From: Zoroaster sp. YZ-2022
Lineage: Eukaryota > Echinodermata > Asteroidea > Forcipulatida > Zoroasteridae
Assembly (NCBI GenBank): GCA_029582265.1
Contig: CM055830.1
Span: 24,908,163 to 24,972,162, forward strand
Reading direction: 5' to 3'
DNA length: 64,000 bases
The notes under the pieces are model-generated. The model did no database searches and had not been told where the DNA came from. It worked only from the letters and a program-made list of their open reading frames with translations. Of the stretch, positions 44,891 through 56,032 are shown piece after piece (position 1 is the first letter of the stretch; the number at the start of each line of letters is the position of its first letter). Made by a program: the position numbers and the translations under genes.

Positions 44891-46221
44891 TCATGACATG
44901 TAACTTATTACTTGTAGTAGGCAGGCCATTTATGCCGCACAGTGCTTCTGACACACAGCGGACAATGCGCACGTAAATTCCCATTCATAAAAACGATCGT
45001 GTGGCACAGAGGGGGCTGCCCAAGAATGCGCTTTCGCGATTCGTCCTGCTGATGTATACGTCATAATTTGCATATGCTGTCTGCATAAATGAATAATAAA
45101 CAGTCTCCAGCGCGGCCGATCGGAAATCGCGTGGTTTCTGAGCCTCAAACTTGATCTCAAAAACTTTGAGTTTGATTTTCGGTCCCCCAAAAAAGATAAA
45201 CCCTCAATATTCTTAATTAAAATCCAAGGTTGATTCATATATTTGTGAAATAAAAAAAGATTTCGAAGTTTAAGTGCTCAGGCCAAAGACCGAAAGCAGA
45301 TTTTGTACACTTGGTTTTGGTTGCATGCGTTTCATGACACATAAGATGGCGGCGACTCCCGGTCCAAGTCAGACAACGGTGGATCTTCCAAACAAAATTG
45401 ATGTGCCATTAGCCCCATAGCTACAATACACGGGCAATAAATGAAAAAGGGCACAATATTTTAATCTTAAAAAAATCATAACTCCGTAACGGTTTATCCG
45501 ATTTTGAGGAAACAAAAATTTATTTCATATGGAAACCACAAAGAATGCACATGCCGAAAATAAAAACGATTGAAGCATGTTTAGATTTTAGGCTGGCTAG
45601 CCTACTTGTAGTAAGTCACGGCCAAGTTGGGAGATATGTTCACCCACCCCTGTTTGCCATTATATTTATAGTAAGATGTAACGTTACAACGATGATAAAC
45701 ATGCCTATTATTAGACAACTTACGTAAACTCATGCATAAATAAGATGATCATCAGAGACCAATGCACCATGGAGGTAAAAATGCACGAACGAAAACGAGT
45801 ACCATATTCCTCATCAAACAAACGCCATTTTGTGCGAATTTTGAGGACGGTGTCTAGAGAGTATTTTACTTTTTTGTCAGTTGCATTATGATTTCATAAA
45901 AATACCGCAAATAATAAAGTACGTATTTAAATGCCCTCTTTTTACCTCATAAATAACTTTTGTCTTTGTTAAGATCAAATTTAGTATCTAAAATAAGGTC
46001 TTGCTCTCCTTCTGGATACCGTCTATTCATTCACCATCTTGCAACGCATGAATGCACAGTGCATTGCGCACTGTACTGTACCATGTATATGTAAAGAACC
46101 GGTTACCGCGGGAATTAGAAAGAGTTGAACCATGGTTTGTTGATTCGCTCGTGCACATGTACCGGTACAATATCTATGATTCAATCATGGAGGAAGGAGA
46201 TTCAATCACTGATCTCTATTA
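44891..46221. other. Intergenic sequence with a CpG-containing, YY1-like motif stretch
   Basis: At 45,343 there is AAGATGGCGGCGAC, a YY1-type motif common in animal promoters, within a somewhat GC-richer 44,930-45,420 block. No ORF or recognised gene is attached to it. Confidence 0.35.
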
Positions 46222-47044
46222 GGCCAACAACAAAAAATGTTGAGTTGCCCTCCAGTGAAAATATTTGAAGGGGTCGGTCGGTCGGGATATTTTTTTTTTC
46301 TCCTTGACTGTCATTTTAAGATTGAAATGCATTGGAACTGAAACCACATACCATGTTTTTCAAAGACAATGATCTAGCAGTATGCACAAGTACCTAAAGA
46401 ATAAAAAGACATCACACATTCAACTTTAATAATCTTTCAACAACTTTATTTCAACATTTCATACACTTGTTTCTAGCACTTTTGTTCTTAACAACTTTAT
46501 GCATCCCATTGGTTGACATATGATATTAAGACATTTGTATACTATCAGCAAGGAATTTTGCTTCAGAATAAAAGTATCCCAAGCATTTTTGTTGTACTGT
46601 TAAACACAGGTTTTGTTTTGTTTATATGTTGAGTTCTTGACTTCAAACTTCTGAAATTTGACTTTGAAAACGTGTAGATCGAGTCGCAATCGTTGACACA
46701 CGTACAGTGCGGGGAGCCAGTGCATAACGTGTGAGGGCCATTTGATTTGAAAACGTGTAGATTGAGTCGCAATCGTTGGCACACAGTGTGCGCGAAGGCA
46801 GTGCACCATGTGAGGGCCGGGGCCATTCGATTTGAAAACATGTAGATTGAGTCTTGGGTACCGGTAAATTTGAAGTGGAAAATTTCACAAATCAAACGTA
46901 TTATGTTTTATACACAGAAAATTGGTTTCATTAATAAATAAGCATATGAATGACGGGGAAAAAAAAATTAAAAAAAAAACCGACACGAGATTTCAGCACT
47001 TTTGGGTCGGTCGGTGGAGGGCAACTCAACCTTTTTTGTTTGCC
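46222..47044. mobile_element. PIF/Harbinger-like element with TTA duplication
   Basis: The left end GGCCAACAACAAAAAATG and the inverted right end (GGCAAACAAAAAAGG), both followed by TTGAGTTGCCCTCC, are flanked by TTA (46,219-46,221 and 47,045-47,047). About 2.4 tandem units of roughly 80 bp (AAAACGTGTAGAT, GAGTCGCAATCGTTG) lie at 46,668-46,860. No transposase was seen. Confidence 0.8.
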
Positions 47045-47564
47045 TTATACTGAGTCTGTTCACGGACTCTAAATACTAAATACATCACCACACATGTAGT
47101 ACATACAATGTGCAAAACATGTATACACTACTAATAAAACAGAGGGGGGAAACGACTTTTCACATATATAGGCCTAAGGGTATTACGTTTGCCGATTTGT
47201 GAGGCCTCTCTTAGCCACCATACTTTGTAAATATGGGAAATTCGCGTATACAATGTATCACGTATTTCCCTGTTACTTAGTAAAAAAATAATAATAATGG
47301 CCGAAAAAGAAAAAAACCGTCACCGCACCGATTTTGAAGCCGACTGATGACCAGAAACCGGAGACTTTTTTTGGCCTAATGCGCTTAGTTCCACCAAGGT
47401 TGACATTTTGATTATAAATGTTTTCAGTCCCATATAGTTGGGTATTTACTCTGCAAGGCTTTGAGGTGTTACAATTCACATAATATTTTGCAATACAGCA
47501 TCAGATTTTGAAACAATGGTTTCCTATACTGTGGATAATGGAGTTTTGCAATAGTTCTAATATA

Positions 47565-47695
47565 TCGTCCATGTACGTAATTCGCCGCACTCGTGAATGA
47601 CGCACTTACCTTTGGCTTAGCATTTCTCGGAAAACTTACAAAACTATATGGCGTATTACTGGTTGCATAAACTTATCTAAGTCATGCTTGTTACA
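47565..47695. repeat. Inverted copy of the sequence flanking element A
   Basis: Its complement reads AAGTTTATGCAACCAGTAAT and on to GTGCGTCATTCACGAGTGCG, matching 41,908-42,020. It includes the uninterrupted TTAGATAAGTTTATGC site. Confidence 0.8.
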
Positions 47696-47699
47696 AAAA

Positions 47700-48424
47700 T
47701 AAAAATCATAGTGAAATTGTATGATTTACTGGAAAGTTAGTGTTTGTGAAAGTGGGAAAAGTTGTTTAATCACTGATTTTACTAGATACAAATAGCCTAA
47801 GGGATTTACATGACCCAAAAGTTTTTTCACGAACATCTGTGATTTAAGTTATTGTTCTATGCCGTCACTGACAAGCTGTTGTCTGTGGAAACCAAAAGTA
47901 CGAATGCTTTGCATTTGCAATGATTTTTTTAAAGAAATACCGATCCTCAAAATGGACACATTCCTTATAGAAGAAGCGAATGAAGACTAATTCGTTGGTG
48001 TTTATTTTGTCGGTTGTGGAAAATTATTGAGAAAATGAATCATTAATATCATGGTTATGAAAAGAAATCTTTTATTTGACAAAATGTTAACAGCATTTTT
48101 ACATATTTTTACACAAGTTTTAAAGTACTTTTTGCAAATTTTTTAACCACCTTCCATTTCATTGGTCTTTCAAGAATATTGATTAAAAGTTTTGAGAGCT
48201 TTTCCAAATTATACCATTTTATGTTAAAAATCTGAAACAATATTTTTATTTTCAAGATTAAAAACAATTTTACAATCATCTGGAATAAGATGAAACATGA
48301 TTCAACTGTTTTTCTTCTTGGGTACATTTTCTGTGCCCACATCAACTTTAACATCAATTTTTTGATGACCACAATTCTGTGCGTCTCAAAAACGGCGCTC
48401 AAGACTTCCACTCGTATGATCATG
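47700..48424. other. AT-rich unassigned sequence
   Basis: A 104-codon frame on the minus strand (48,109-48,423) is Lys/Ile-rich and resembles no family I recognise. It lies within the repeat-bracketed region and may be transposon debris. Confidence 0.3.
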
Positions 48425-48568
48425 CATTGAAATTCAGCATTTTACAAGAGAATCCTTCACTGAAACAAACTGAAACACCAAACTGCTTTTTTCATTTGTA
48501 AGTTACTGTCCAGTTGATGATATATCCTTAGGTGCGTCATTAAGGGTAAATTGAGGATAACAGTGGTG
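48425..48568. repeat. Direct repeat, right copy
   Basis: This is the partner of 40,366-40,503 in the same orientation, with CCTTAGGTGCGTCATT and GGGTAAATTGAGGATA conserved. Confidence 0.85.
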
Positions 48569-48979
48569 TTTAGAATTTAGAATTATGGAACAAATCAATT
48601 ACAAAAGGATTTTACTTTTAGTAATTGATTTGTTCTAGCATTTTCTAGAATTAGCAAAGAGAAACACATCGCCACAAGAAGCGATATTTTAAATGAATGG
48701 GGATATTTTGTTTAAAAGAAAAAACAGGAAATATTAAACTTAACTGATTCACTGGGGTGGTGTGTGAAGAAGGTGGGGGAGGAGAAGGCATGGGTGGCAA
48801 TAAGTCATGGTTCATATACGCCCTACCATTCCCACTGCACCCTCACCCCAATCTTATAAACTGTTGATGGAGATGCAGTTTGAAATTTGTAAATGCTGGA
48901 TGAGTACAAGGCTAATAATTTTCCTTTCAGATGATAGTGATTATTAGAGCAAAAATTGACTTTATACATCTCTACTACT

Positions 48980-49190
48980 CAGCGGCGTAGCTACGGGGGG
49001 CCTGGGGGGGCACAGTGCCCCCCACCCCCCCAATTTCCAGTGCCCCCAGGTTACCCACACGAAAAATCCCGATAGTGCCCCCAAAAAAGAAAAGAAAAAG
49101 AAAAGGGAAAAACCCATACCCCTGCCCCCCCCCCACTGAAAAGCAATGCCCCCCGTGCCCCCCACTGAAAATGTCATGGCTACGCCGCTG
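48980..49190. mobile_element. hAT-type MITE with 8-bp CTACTACT duplication
   Basis: The 211-bp element starts CAGCGGCGTAGCTACG and ends CATGGCTACGCCGCTG. CTACTACT stands on both sides (48,972-48,979 and 49,191-49,198). The interior is C-rich on the plus strand (long CCCCC runs with GTGCCCCC repeats). The CAGCGGCGTAGC end is a widespread animal MITE terminus. Confidence 0.92.
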
Positions 49191-49198
49191 CTACTACT

Positions 49199-50062
49199 AC
49201 GATCATTGAGTACAAGTCAGAATATATTTCATAAATAACGTGACAGAAATTCATTTTCCACAGAGTTGTTGCTTAAAAGTGAAACTAATTGGAGTGTACG
49301 AACGAACGGTTACTATAGATTGTACCGGTGAACGTTAAGCGAAAGTGTACCAGGGTGCACCCCAATACTAGTGAGAAATTCATTGGCTGAACTGTTTATC
49401 GTAGTTAGTATGTTTTAAATTTTTTCTGAAAAACACAGATTTGAGGCCCATATACATTTGATGGATTGTGTAAAAATGGTCCATAACCTGGGGGTCCTAT
49501 TCGATTTCAATATGTCTGCTTAAGTTCGGGGAGTTATCACTACTGTAGAGGGTGGTTTCCATTTGGGATGAGAATAACTCGACGGGCGTCTGGACTATCC
49601 ACATTAAATTGAGAAGAAAATAAAAGATTAGACATCAATCAATGGTTTTTCTTTTGGTTTTAAAAAATTGTAGGATTTCTAAGTATTTTTGAATATTTTG
49701 TATTTATAGCATTGGTTGCTATTGGAGTTTATTTAGTGGGGTGCGCGCACCAGCGCCTTTGGATAAAGGCACTGCGTGTGTGGGGATGGGACAAGCGAAG
49801 GTGAGCGCACGTCACGCGCAGCGTGCTGATAGGTCCTCTTTAGACACAGTCAGCATGCTCCACCATAGATAGGTCCCATGTCTATATCCTATCAAGGATA
49901 TAGGCAGGCACCAGACCACTCAAAGGATTTCATTGGATACGTTAACGGGTTGTGCTGAAGATCTGATATCACGCTTCGAGCCTTGCGTGCGCTAGCTACG
50001 AACCAAGGTCAAAGTTCAGCATCGGGAAAAATATGGCGGCTGCATAGCCAGGGTCTGGGGTG
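49199..50062. other. Unassigned intergenic sequence
   Basis: The sequence GCTGAAGATCTGATATCACG at about 49,953-49,972 recurs inverted at about 50,322-50,343, making an imperfect palindrome around the next element. Nothing else was recognised. Confidence 0.4.
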
Positions 50063-50063
50063 C

Positions 50064-50293
50064 GTTCCGCTTGCGCGAACGTTGCAAACGTTCGCCAACG
50101 TTTGAAAACAATTTCGAGTGGAACCAATTTTGCGCCGCCAACGTTGGCGAACGTAGCAACAGACGACGGACGTAGTTTTGAGGTTTTTGCGGTTGTGCGA
50201 ACGTTCCGCTCACAATCGGTTCCACTTTGACCCATCCGTCCCCAAACGTTCGCGCAAACGTTTGCGATACATTCGCGCAAGCGGAACGCAGCC
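50064..50293. mobile_element. TIR element rich in AACGTT palindromes
   Basis: The ends are GGGTGCGTTCCGCTTGCGCG and an inverted GGGCTGCGTTCCGCTTGCGC. The body has many CGAACGTT/AACGTTCG motifs and unusually high CpG for the region. The target duplication is unclear. Confidence 0.7.
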
Positions 50294-50594
50294 CTGGCGT
50301 AATTCACGCGCCTCTAGCCCAAAGCGTGACGTCAGATCTTCAGGCTAGCTACACCATAATCTTGGTCAAGACTGTGTTTGTATCATTGATCTCCATTATT
50401 TTGACTTTAATGGAAATCAATGGTTTGTATGGTTTTGATACACGATCCGCACGCCGCACGCCGCACGAGGATCCTGTGGGATGAGATAGTTAAAGGTATC
50501 CTTTTTACCGTTGCAATTATGAATTCTGACGAGGGTGTCAGAAATTTCCTTTGCGAAGTAGTGGGTAGGGTCAGTATCACATTCTATATAGTGA

Positions 50595-50765
50595 TCAGTG
50601 ATAATAATAATAATAATAATAATGTATAGATTTATATAGCGCACGTATCCACCAACTAAGTGGCGCTCAAGGCGCATTATATTATTATCCCTGCTCATAA
50701 GGCTCATAAGGCTCATAAATCATTCCTGAAACCATCTCAGCTCCCTGGGGAGTATACAGCTCAGT
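50595..50765 (-). repeat. SINE 3' part, minus orientation
   Basis: The (AAT)n run is followed by TATATAGCGCACGTATCCACC, GCGCTCAAGGCGC and TCAGCTCCCTGGGGAGTATA, the inverted 3' half of the 14,649-15,008 SINE family. Confidence 0.8.
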
Positions 50766-50864
50766 GTTACTAAGTTGTCTAAGGGCCTCGGCTATGTAGT
50801 CATCTCTGTTCATGACTACAACAGCAGACCCTTTGTCAGCCCGTTTGATGACTAGGTTGGTCAT
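50762..50864 (-). pseudogene. Penelope-like retroelement fragment
   Basis: The minus strand encodes [20 protein letters not shown] and [15 protein letters not shown]. The IKxADKGxAVVVM and YIxEAxRQLSxT patterns are those of the N-terminal part of Penelope-like element polyproteins (from memory of the family). Only about 34 residues remain, cut by the SINE at one side and the tRNA-like SINE at the other. Confidence 0.6.
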
Positions 50865-50872
50865 CGGAGTTC

Positions 50873-51215
50873 ATGGATGACTCGAACCCGCGACCTCTCG
50901 AATACCGTACGAGCGCTCTACCAACTGAGCTAACCAGCCCCTATGTTGGCGGGCGGTCCACTTATGCCAATTATCTATTGCTATTATGGGGTCCAGGTCA
51001 GAGGCCAATCCATATCTGCCGAGTAGCCAGGGATCAAGCCCCGGTCAGATGCAAACAACCTGGGTAACGGCAGTAGCGGGGATCACACAACTTGGGACAC
51101 AAGCCTTTTACGTGGTTGTACACAAAGTAGATTTATGGGGAGAAACTGACCTGAAATATTATATAATAAGAGAAGCGAGCAAAGAAAAATTCGAACGGCC
51201 GCGACCTCTCGAATA
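50873..51215 (-). repeat. tRNA-like SINE, third copy
   Basis: The tRNA-like head (TAGCTCAGTTGGTAGAGC in minus sense, ending 50,939), the same body (GGCGGTCC to GAGAAACTGACCTG) and a second head fragment at about 51,150-51,215 match 19,412-19,795. Confidence 0.75.
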
Positions 51216-51217
51216 CT

Positions 51218-51219
<2 letters not shown>

Positions 51220-51251
<32 letters not shown>

Positions 51252-51310
51252 ATATTTGTAATGCGCCGGTATCCATCAAAGGAGACGCTCGTGGCGCAGT
51301 GACATATCAG
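51220..51310 (-). repeat. (AAT)n plus retroelement 3' end
   Basis: About nine AAT units are followed by TGTAATGCGCCGGTATCCATC. The sequence to its right (to 51,610, ATGAGTTTTGAGAGC) resembles the 34,150-34,400 segment, so a longer related retroelement fragment is likely. 51,615-52,388 shows nothing recognisable. Confidence 0.6.
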
Positions 51311-52388
51311 TGTAAACAAGAAAACAAAATACATGGAAAGAACAATGCAATATAAAATTACAAGGAAACAATGGTTGTAAAAAGGCCGACTGGCCCTGGT
51401 CAGACTATGCTAGGCAAAGACGATACTCTGACAACGAAAAACCTTGCATATACAACCTTGTAAACAAGGTTGATTTGCAAGACATGTAAACACCGTAGCG
51501 ATACTCTTCACATATTAAACAAAAACAAAAGGTATAAATACATCATTATAAAAGTCAAGAGTTAAACATAAGTAAATTATACATCAATTTTCATCAAATG
51601 AGTTTTGAGAGCAGTTTTAAAAAAATGCGCAAATTCACGTACATTTTTTGGAGAATTTTAAAAGAATTAAACAACTTTCAAACGTATTTATTTTTAATAA
51701 TAAATGTTCCAATTTCTTGGTTGGGAAGGGGTTGTTACTTGGCTGGGGATAGGGTAGGTCATGAGTATTAATTCCTACTTTTCCCTCTCCCAAATCATAA
51801 AAATAGATCGCCGCCGCTAGTTGTATACCGACACTGTTTACACTATGCAATACTGGCCGACAACACAGTATAATATACGTTCTTCGGATATGATTGGGAG
51901 TGTAGCCCTGCTATATGGGAAATAACGTTTACAGATTTCATTCAATTACAACCACACAGGGCAGCTGGTCATTTCTTATAATACAACCGGTAGGGCCGCT
52001 TTGCATCTAAACCTATACGAAGAAAATATAATTCACTGTGACGTATGAGGGCGCTTCTCAAGAGGATATCAAAGATTATCAGGATTTTCCTGTGTTTATT
52101 TTTTTATAAGCTATAACAGCAACAGAAAATTTGGATCAGTATATTATAAGCTATGACTTGCATCGAATTGTGATGGAGTGGGCTGGCACACTAAACACAA
52201 AATGTTCAAAGATCATTAAAAATACTTAGAAATCTCATGAATTGTTAAAAATAAAAGACAAACTATTGTTGATGTCTCACCTTTGATTTTATGCTCAATT
52301 TAATGTGGACAGTCCGGAGGGCCGTTGAATTGTTCACATCCTAATGAAAACCACCCTCTACACTAGTGAACACGACCACGCTGAAGCA

Positions 52389-52888
52389 NNNNNNNNNNNN
52401 NNNNNNNNNNNNNNNNNNNNNNNNNNNNNNNNNNNNNNNNNNNNNNNNNNNNNNNNNNNNNNNNNNNNNNNNNNNNNNNNNNNNNNNNNNNNNNNNNNNN
52501 NNNNNNNNNNNNNNNNNNNNNNNNNNNNNNNNNNNNNNNNNNNNNNNNNNNNNNNNNNNNNNNNNNNNNNNNNNNNNNNNNNNNNNNNNNNNNNNNNNNN
52601 NNNNNNNNNNNNNNNNNNNNNNNNNNNNNNNNNNNNNNNNNNNNNNNNNNNNNNNNNNNNNNNNNNNNNNNNNNNNNNNNNNNNNNNNNNNNNNNNNNNN
52701 NNNNNNNNNNNNNNNNNNNNNNNNNNNNNNNNNNNNNNNNNNNNNNNNNNNNNNNNNNNNNNNNNNNNNNNNNNNNNNNNNNNNNNNNNNNNNNNNNNNN
52801 NNNNNNNNNNNNNNNNNNNNNNNNNNNNNNNNNNNNNNNNNNNNNNNNNNNNNNNNNNNNNNNNNNNNNNNNNNNNNNNNNNNNNNNN
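52389..52888. other. Scaffold gap (500 N)
   Basis: Exactly 500 N, a placeholder length rather than a measured one. Open frames across it are meaningless. Confidence 1.
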
Positions 52889-55255
52889 CAGAAATCTGTG
52901 ACTCTTGAACAATGTAATGTTTACTTTTACAGACAATTATCTTTAAATTCAGAGATTGCACTCAATAAGCCTTTATTATTTTGCAACATTTGCCATATGT
53001 TTTTTTCTCCAACATGTGTCAATCATTAAGACTGCAAAAGACTGTGGTGGCTTCAAACAACTTATCACACCAGCAGCATATGAGAATATTTGCCCTAATT
53101 GTTTCGTAATTGGATTAGTGGGGCAATTGTGCTGATCAGCAAGGAATAATGCCGGTATCCGGTATCGGATACCCGACAAAACTAATCGTACCGGTTCCAT
53201 TTTAGGTTCAGTACCCGTGGCGACTTTTTAAAATTGGGACTTACCATTTTCATGGTGTGAACTGAAATCTTTGACTATTGAACAATGTAATGTTTACACT
53301 TTTTAGAGCAATTTGATAACGCCTTTGTAGTATTTCATGGAAATTTCCATACATTTGGATTACATTGTATCGATCATTAGAACTCAAATAGCCTGGCTGC
53401 AGCATACTACAAACAGTATCAAGTGTGAGATGGGTACCTATTGTTCACGAAGTGGTGGATTAACGGGACATTTCACTGCTTATGTCTACTGGGCGTGCTC
53501 CATGATGTGTGTTATAGAGGATTTTATTATGAGGGACGTCCACATTATTCGTTGTCCTTTTGTTGTGTAGTATTTTGATGCCACGACCATCCCTCAAGCG
53601 TATCTGTACATTTGTTACCCACGTGCCGAGCTCTCTTGTATTACATTTTGCCGACAAGGTGACAATTTTGTTTCAAGAATGACATAAAAGGAGGTGTTTA
53701 GAGTGGTCGTGTCTTGAAACCAAACCAGCCGGGCTCATTGATGATCCATGTCGTTGATTGGTGATCAGATGCCGTTCGGTTCATCATTTACAGAGATCGC
53801 CAGTATCTTGGTATTCCAACTTAGCGTCAGTGCCCTCTGAGCAGGTGTTTTCACCGGAAATATCGTCGCGGAAATATCGTGCGGCAAATCGAACTGTAGC
53901 AGCCGATAACGTGAACATGTTAGTATTCCTGGCAATGAGCATCGCATAACTGCCACCCACCAAAGTGAACTTATCAATGGTAACAATCAGTAACCTTAAC
54001 CAATTTTTGAAGAGAAATGATACAGGTTCTGAAAATAATTCTTAAAATCATTGTTTAACTTTATTAGTAGTAGTAGTAGTAGCTGTTGTTTTTAATTATT
54101 CTAGCTAGGTCTCATATAAATTCATTCTTTCGGGAAACAAGGTTTATTGACATTTAACTATTGTGATAGAAATATTCAAGTTCTGATTTTGAATTCATAA
54201 TATTTTGCGGTTCATAATATTAAATATTATTTTAGTGTAAAATCATGTCCTCAATCAAAAGCAAACATGATCGGGATATCACTTATTTAGAAGAGCGAAG
54301 GCGCGGCAAGGCGCAAAACACATGGATCGTTTTCCACAATGGATTGGTGCGCCCACATAGTCTTAGTTCGCCCACATCACCTTTGGTTGACGGCATTATT
54401 CAACACGTGTTTGTGACATGAATATCAAAAGTCAACTTGCTGTCTGGATGCGCTCTGATCACGGACACACCAGTTGATGTGTCTTCTGATTGGTAGTCCA
54501 TGACGTTATCGTGTGAGCTGCTGTAGCTGTCTGTGTGATGCATCGGCCGTGCGTGCAAATGCGCCACGATGTGATCAGTGGGCTTTCTGTTGTTCACTAT
54601 ATTTATGGTATATTGTAAGTTACAGATACTTTTGTAGCAATTTTCGGTTTCATTTCAAGAAATAACTTTCCATTAAATACAATATTTTGTCACCAAATAT
54701 TTATACTTTAATAAGATCGAATTAAATAAATTATGGTATCTCTGTGACTATAAGGTAGATTTTTGTTAACATTTACATGTATTTGTACACCAAATGAGGC
54801 ATGTTTTCAACAAGGATGAAAAGCGGTATCCGGGTATCGAACTTTCTGATTTTGGTGTCGGTTCAAAATATCCGGCACAGCCCTAGCTGATCATGATCGG
54901 GTAATTTATAGCTGTTGTGAGAATACAGGGACCTGACATAAGCGGATGTTAGATGTTGAGAATCACGGCCGAGTGGGCGGCGTATTGCAATGAATGAAAC
55001 ATGGAGCCGACGTGAAACACGTAAGGACGGGCACAGGTTCAGGTTCATGTTCAGACTGAGTTTGGGTAATGTGCAGCACCGGACTGCCGGACGGAGACGC
55101 TAAGGTGGGAATAATCACCAAATGACCTTTCCCCCTACCGCCCAAAACAATGCCATCCATGGTTTCTAGGCGGCCAAGGACACTAGGGGACACTCCGGGA
55201 AGTAACATCCGGGCAGGGAACCCTGAGGCACCGGTAAACACTTATGACAAACACA
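52889..55255. mobile_element. Older hAT-family copy, interrupted by a younger one
   Basis: Sequence from the gap to 53,130 and from 54,894 to about 55,252 matches the interior of the element at 31,002-33,059. Landmarks are GCTTCAAACAACTTATCA, AGAATACAGGG and ACACTTATGACAAACA. It is split at 53,131-54,893. Confidence 0.7.
53139..54885. mobile_element. Nested hAT-family element with 8-bp TSD
   Basis: It is flanked by GCTGATCA at 53,131-53,138 and 54,886-54,893. The right end CACAGCCCTA is intact; the left end is eroded but followed by GGTATCGGATACCCG repeats. It shares TTTGTACACCA and GGCATGTTTTCAACAAG with the copies at 24,034 and 31,002. No transposase was recognised. Confidence 0.8.
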
Positions 55256-55259
55256 AGAG

Positions 55260-56032
55260 TGTAGTGGAGTGTGTGGACATTTTATTAATAATCTTTTGAA
55301 TAAAGTGTGCTTTTAAGTAAGTTTGATCAGTTGTTTTCAAATTACAATGACATGATATCTTTCGTCGAGCTTCTATGGCCCGGCTGAAATCTGTGGAACT
55401 TCTTGAGTTCTGGAAAGCATTCATTAAAGACACACTCTGGCGATAATTCGGTATATGGCTGTCTGTGAACAATTGAACAACATTATTAAGCAGAATTTCC
55501 CAAATTAAAGATGAAGTTGAAAGTACATTTATTAATGTTACTAGCAGGCGACTGACTATATGAAAACATAACAACCCCTTGTAGTGCTACCCATGCCATG
55601 TTTGATGAACCTCACGGTGTGTTGCATTTACATACTTAAACAGCAGTATTATTCTTACCTGCAAAATTAGCTGAATAATTAAGCCCCGCATGGACGATAC
55701 TATTTTTTAATAACTATCAAAAAAATTCCCAAGTCAATGATATTTTAGTTATTATGGATATCTAATAAGTCATAACAATAAATAAAGTCTTTTGTTAAAA
55801 GTGGTTTAAATATCTCTTCAGTATTTTTTGTTTGGGGCAGTTGTTTTTCACTGTTATTAAGCTCATTGTGTATTTTTATACTGTGCAATTTTTATTTTTG
55901 TTTTGAATTTGACATCTAAAATTAGAAAAATGTCTTGAAATGAAATGTACTGCACCACAGTCTTGTTTTTACAACAGGCACTGTACTACAATACATGCTA
56001 TTGAATGCATAATGTGTACTTAAGAAACTTAC
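55260..56032. other. Intergenic; segment shared with 63,700-64,000
   Basis: About 290 bp (55,275-55,565) resembles 63,700-64,000: AAATCTGTGGAACTTCTT, CCCAAATTAAAGATGAA and AATGTTACTAGCAG. This is an unclassified dispersed repeat. The rest shows nothing recognisable. Confidence 0.5.

Noticed and set aside
48962..49209. Proline-rich or Gly/Trp-rich small proteins
   Set aside because: The frames lie entirely in the C-rich hAT MITE and its duplications.
52341..52961. Open frames of 180-206 codons
   Set aside because: They consist almost entirely of the N gap.
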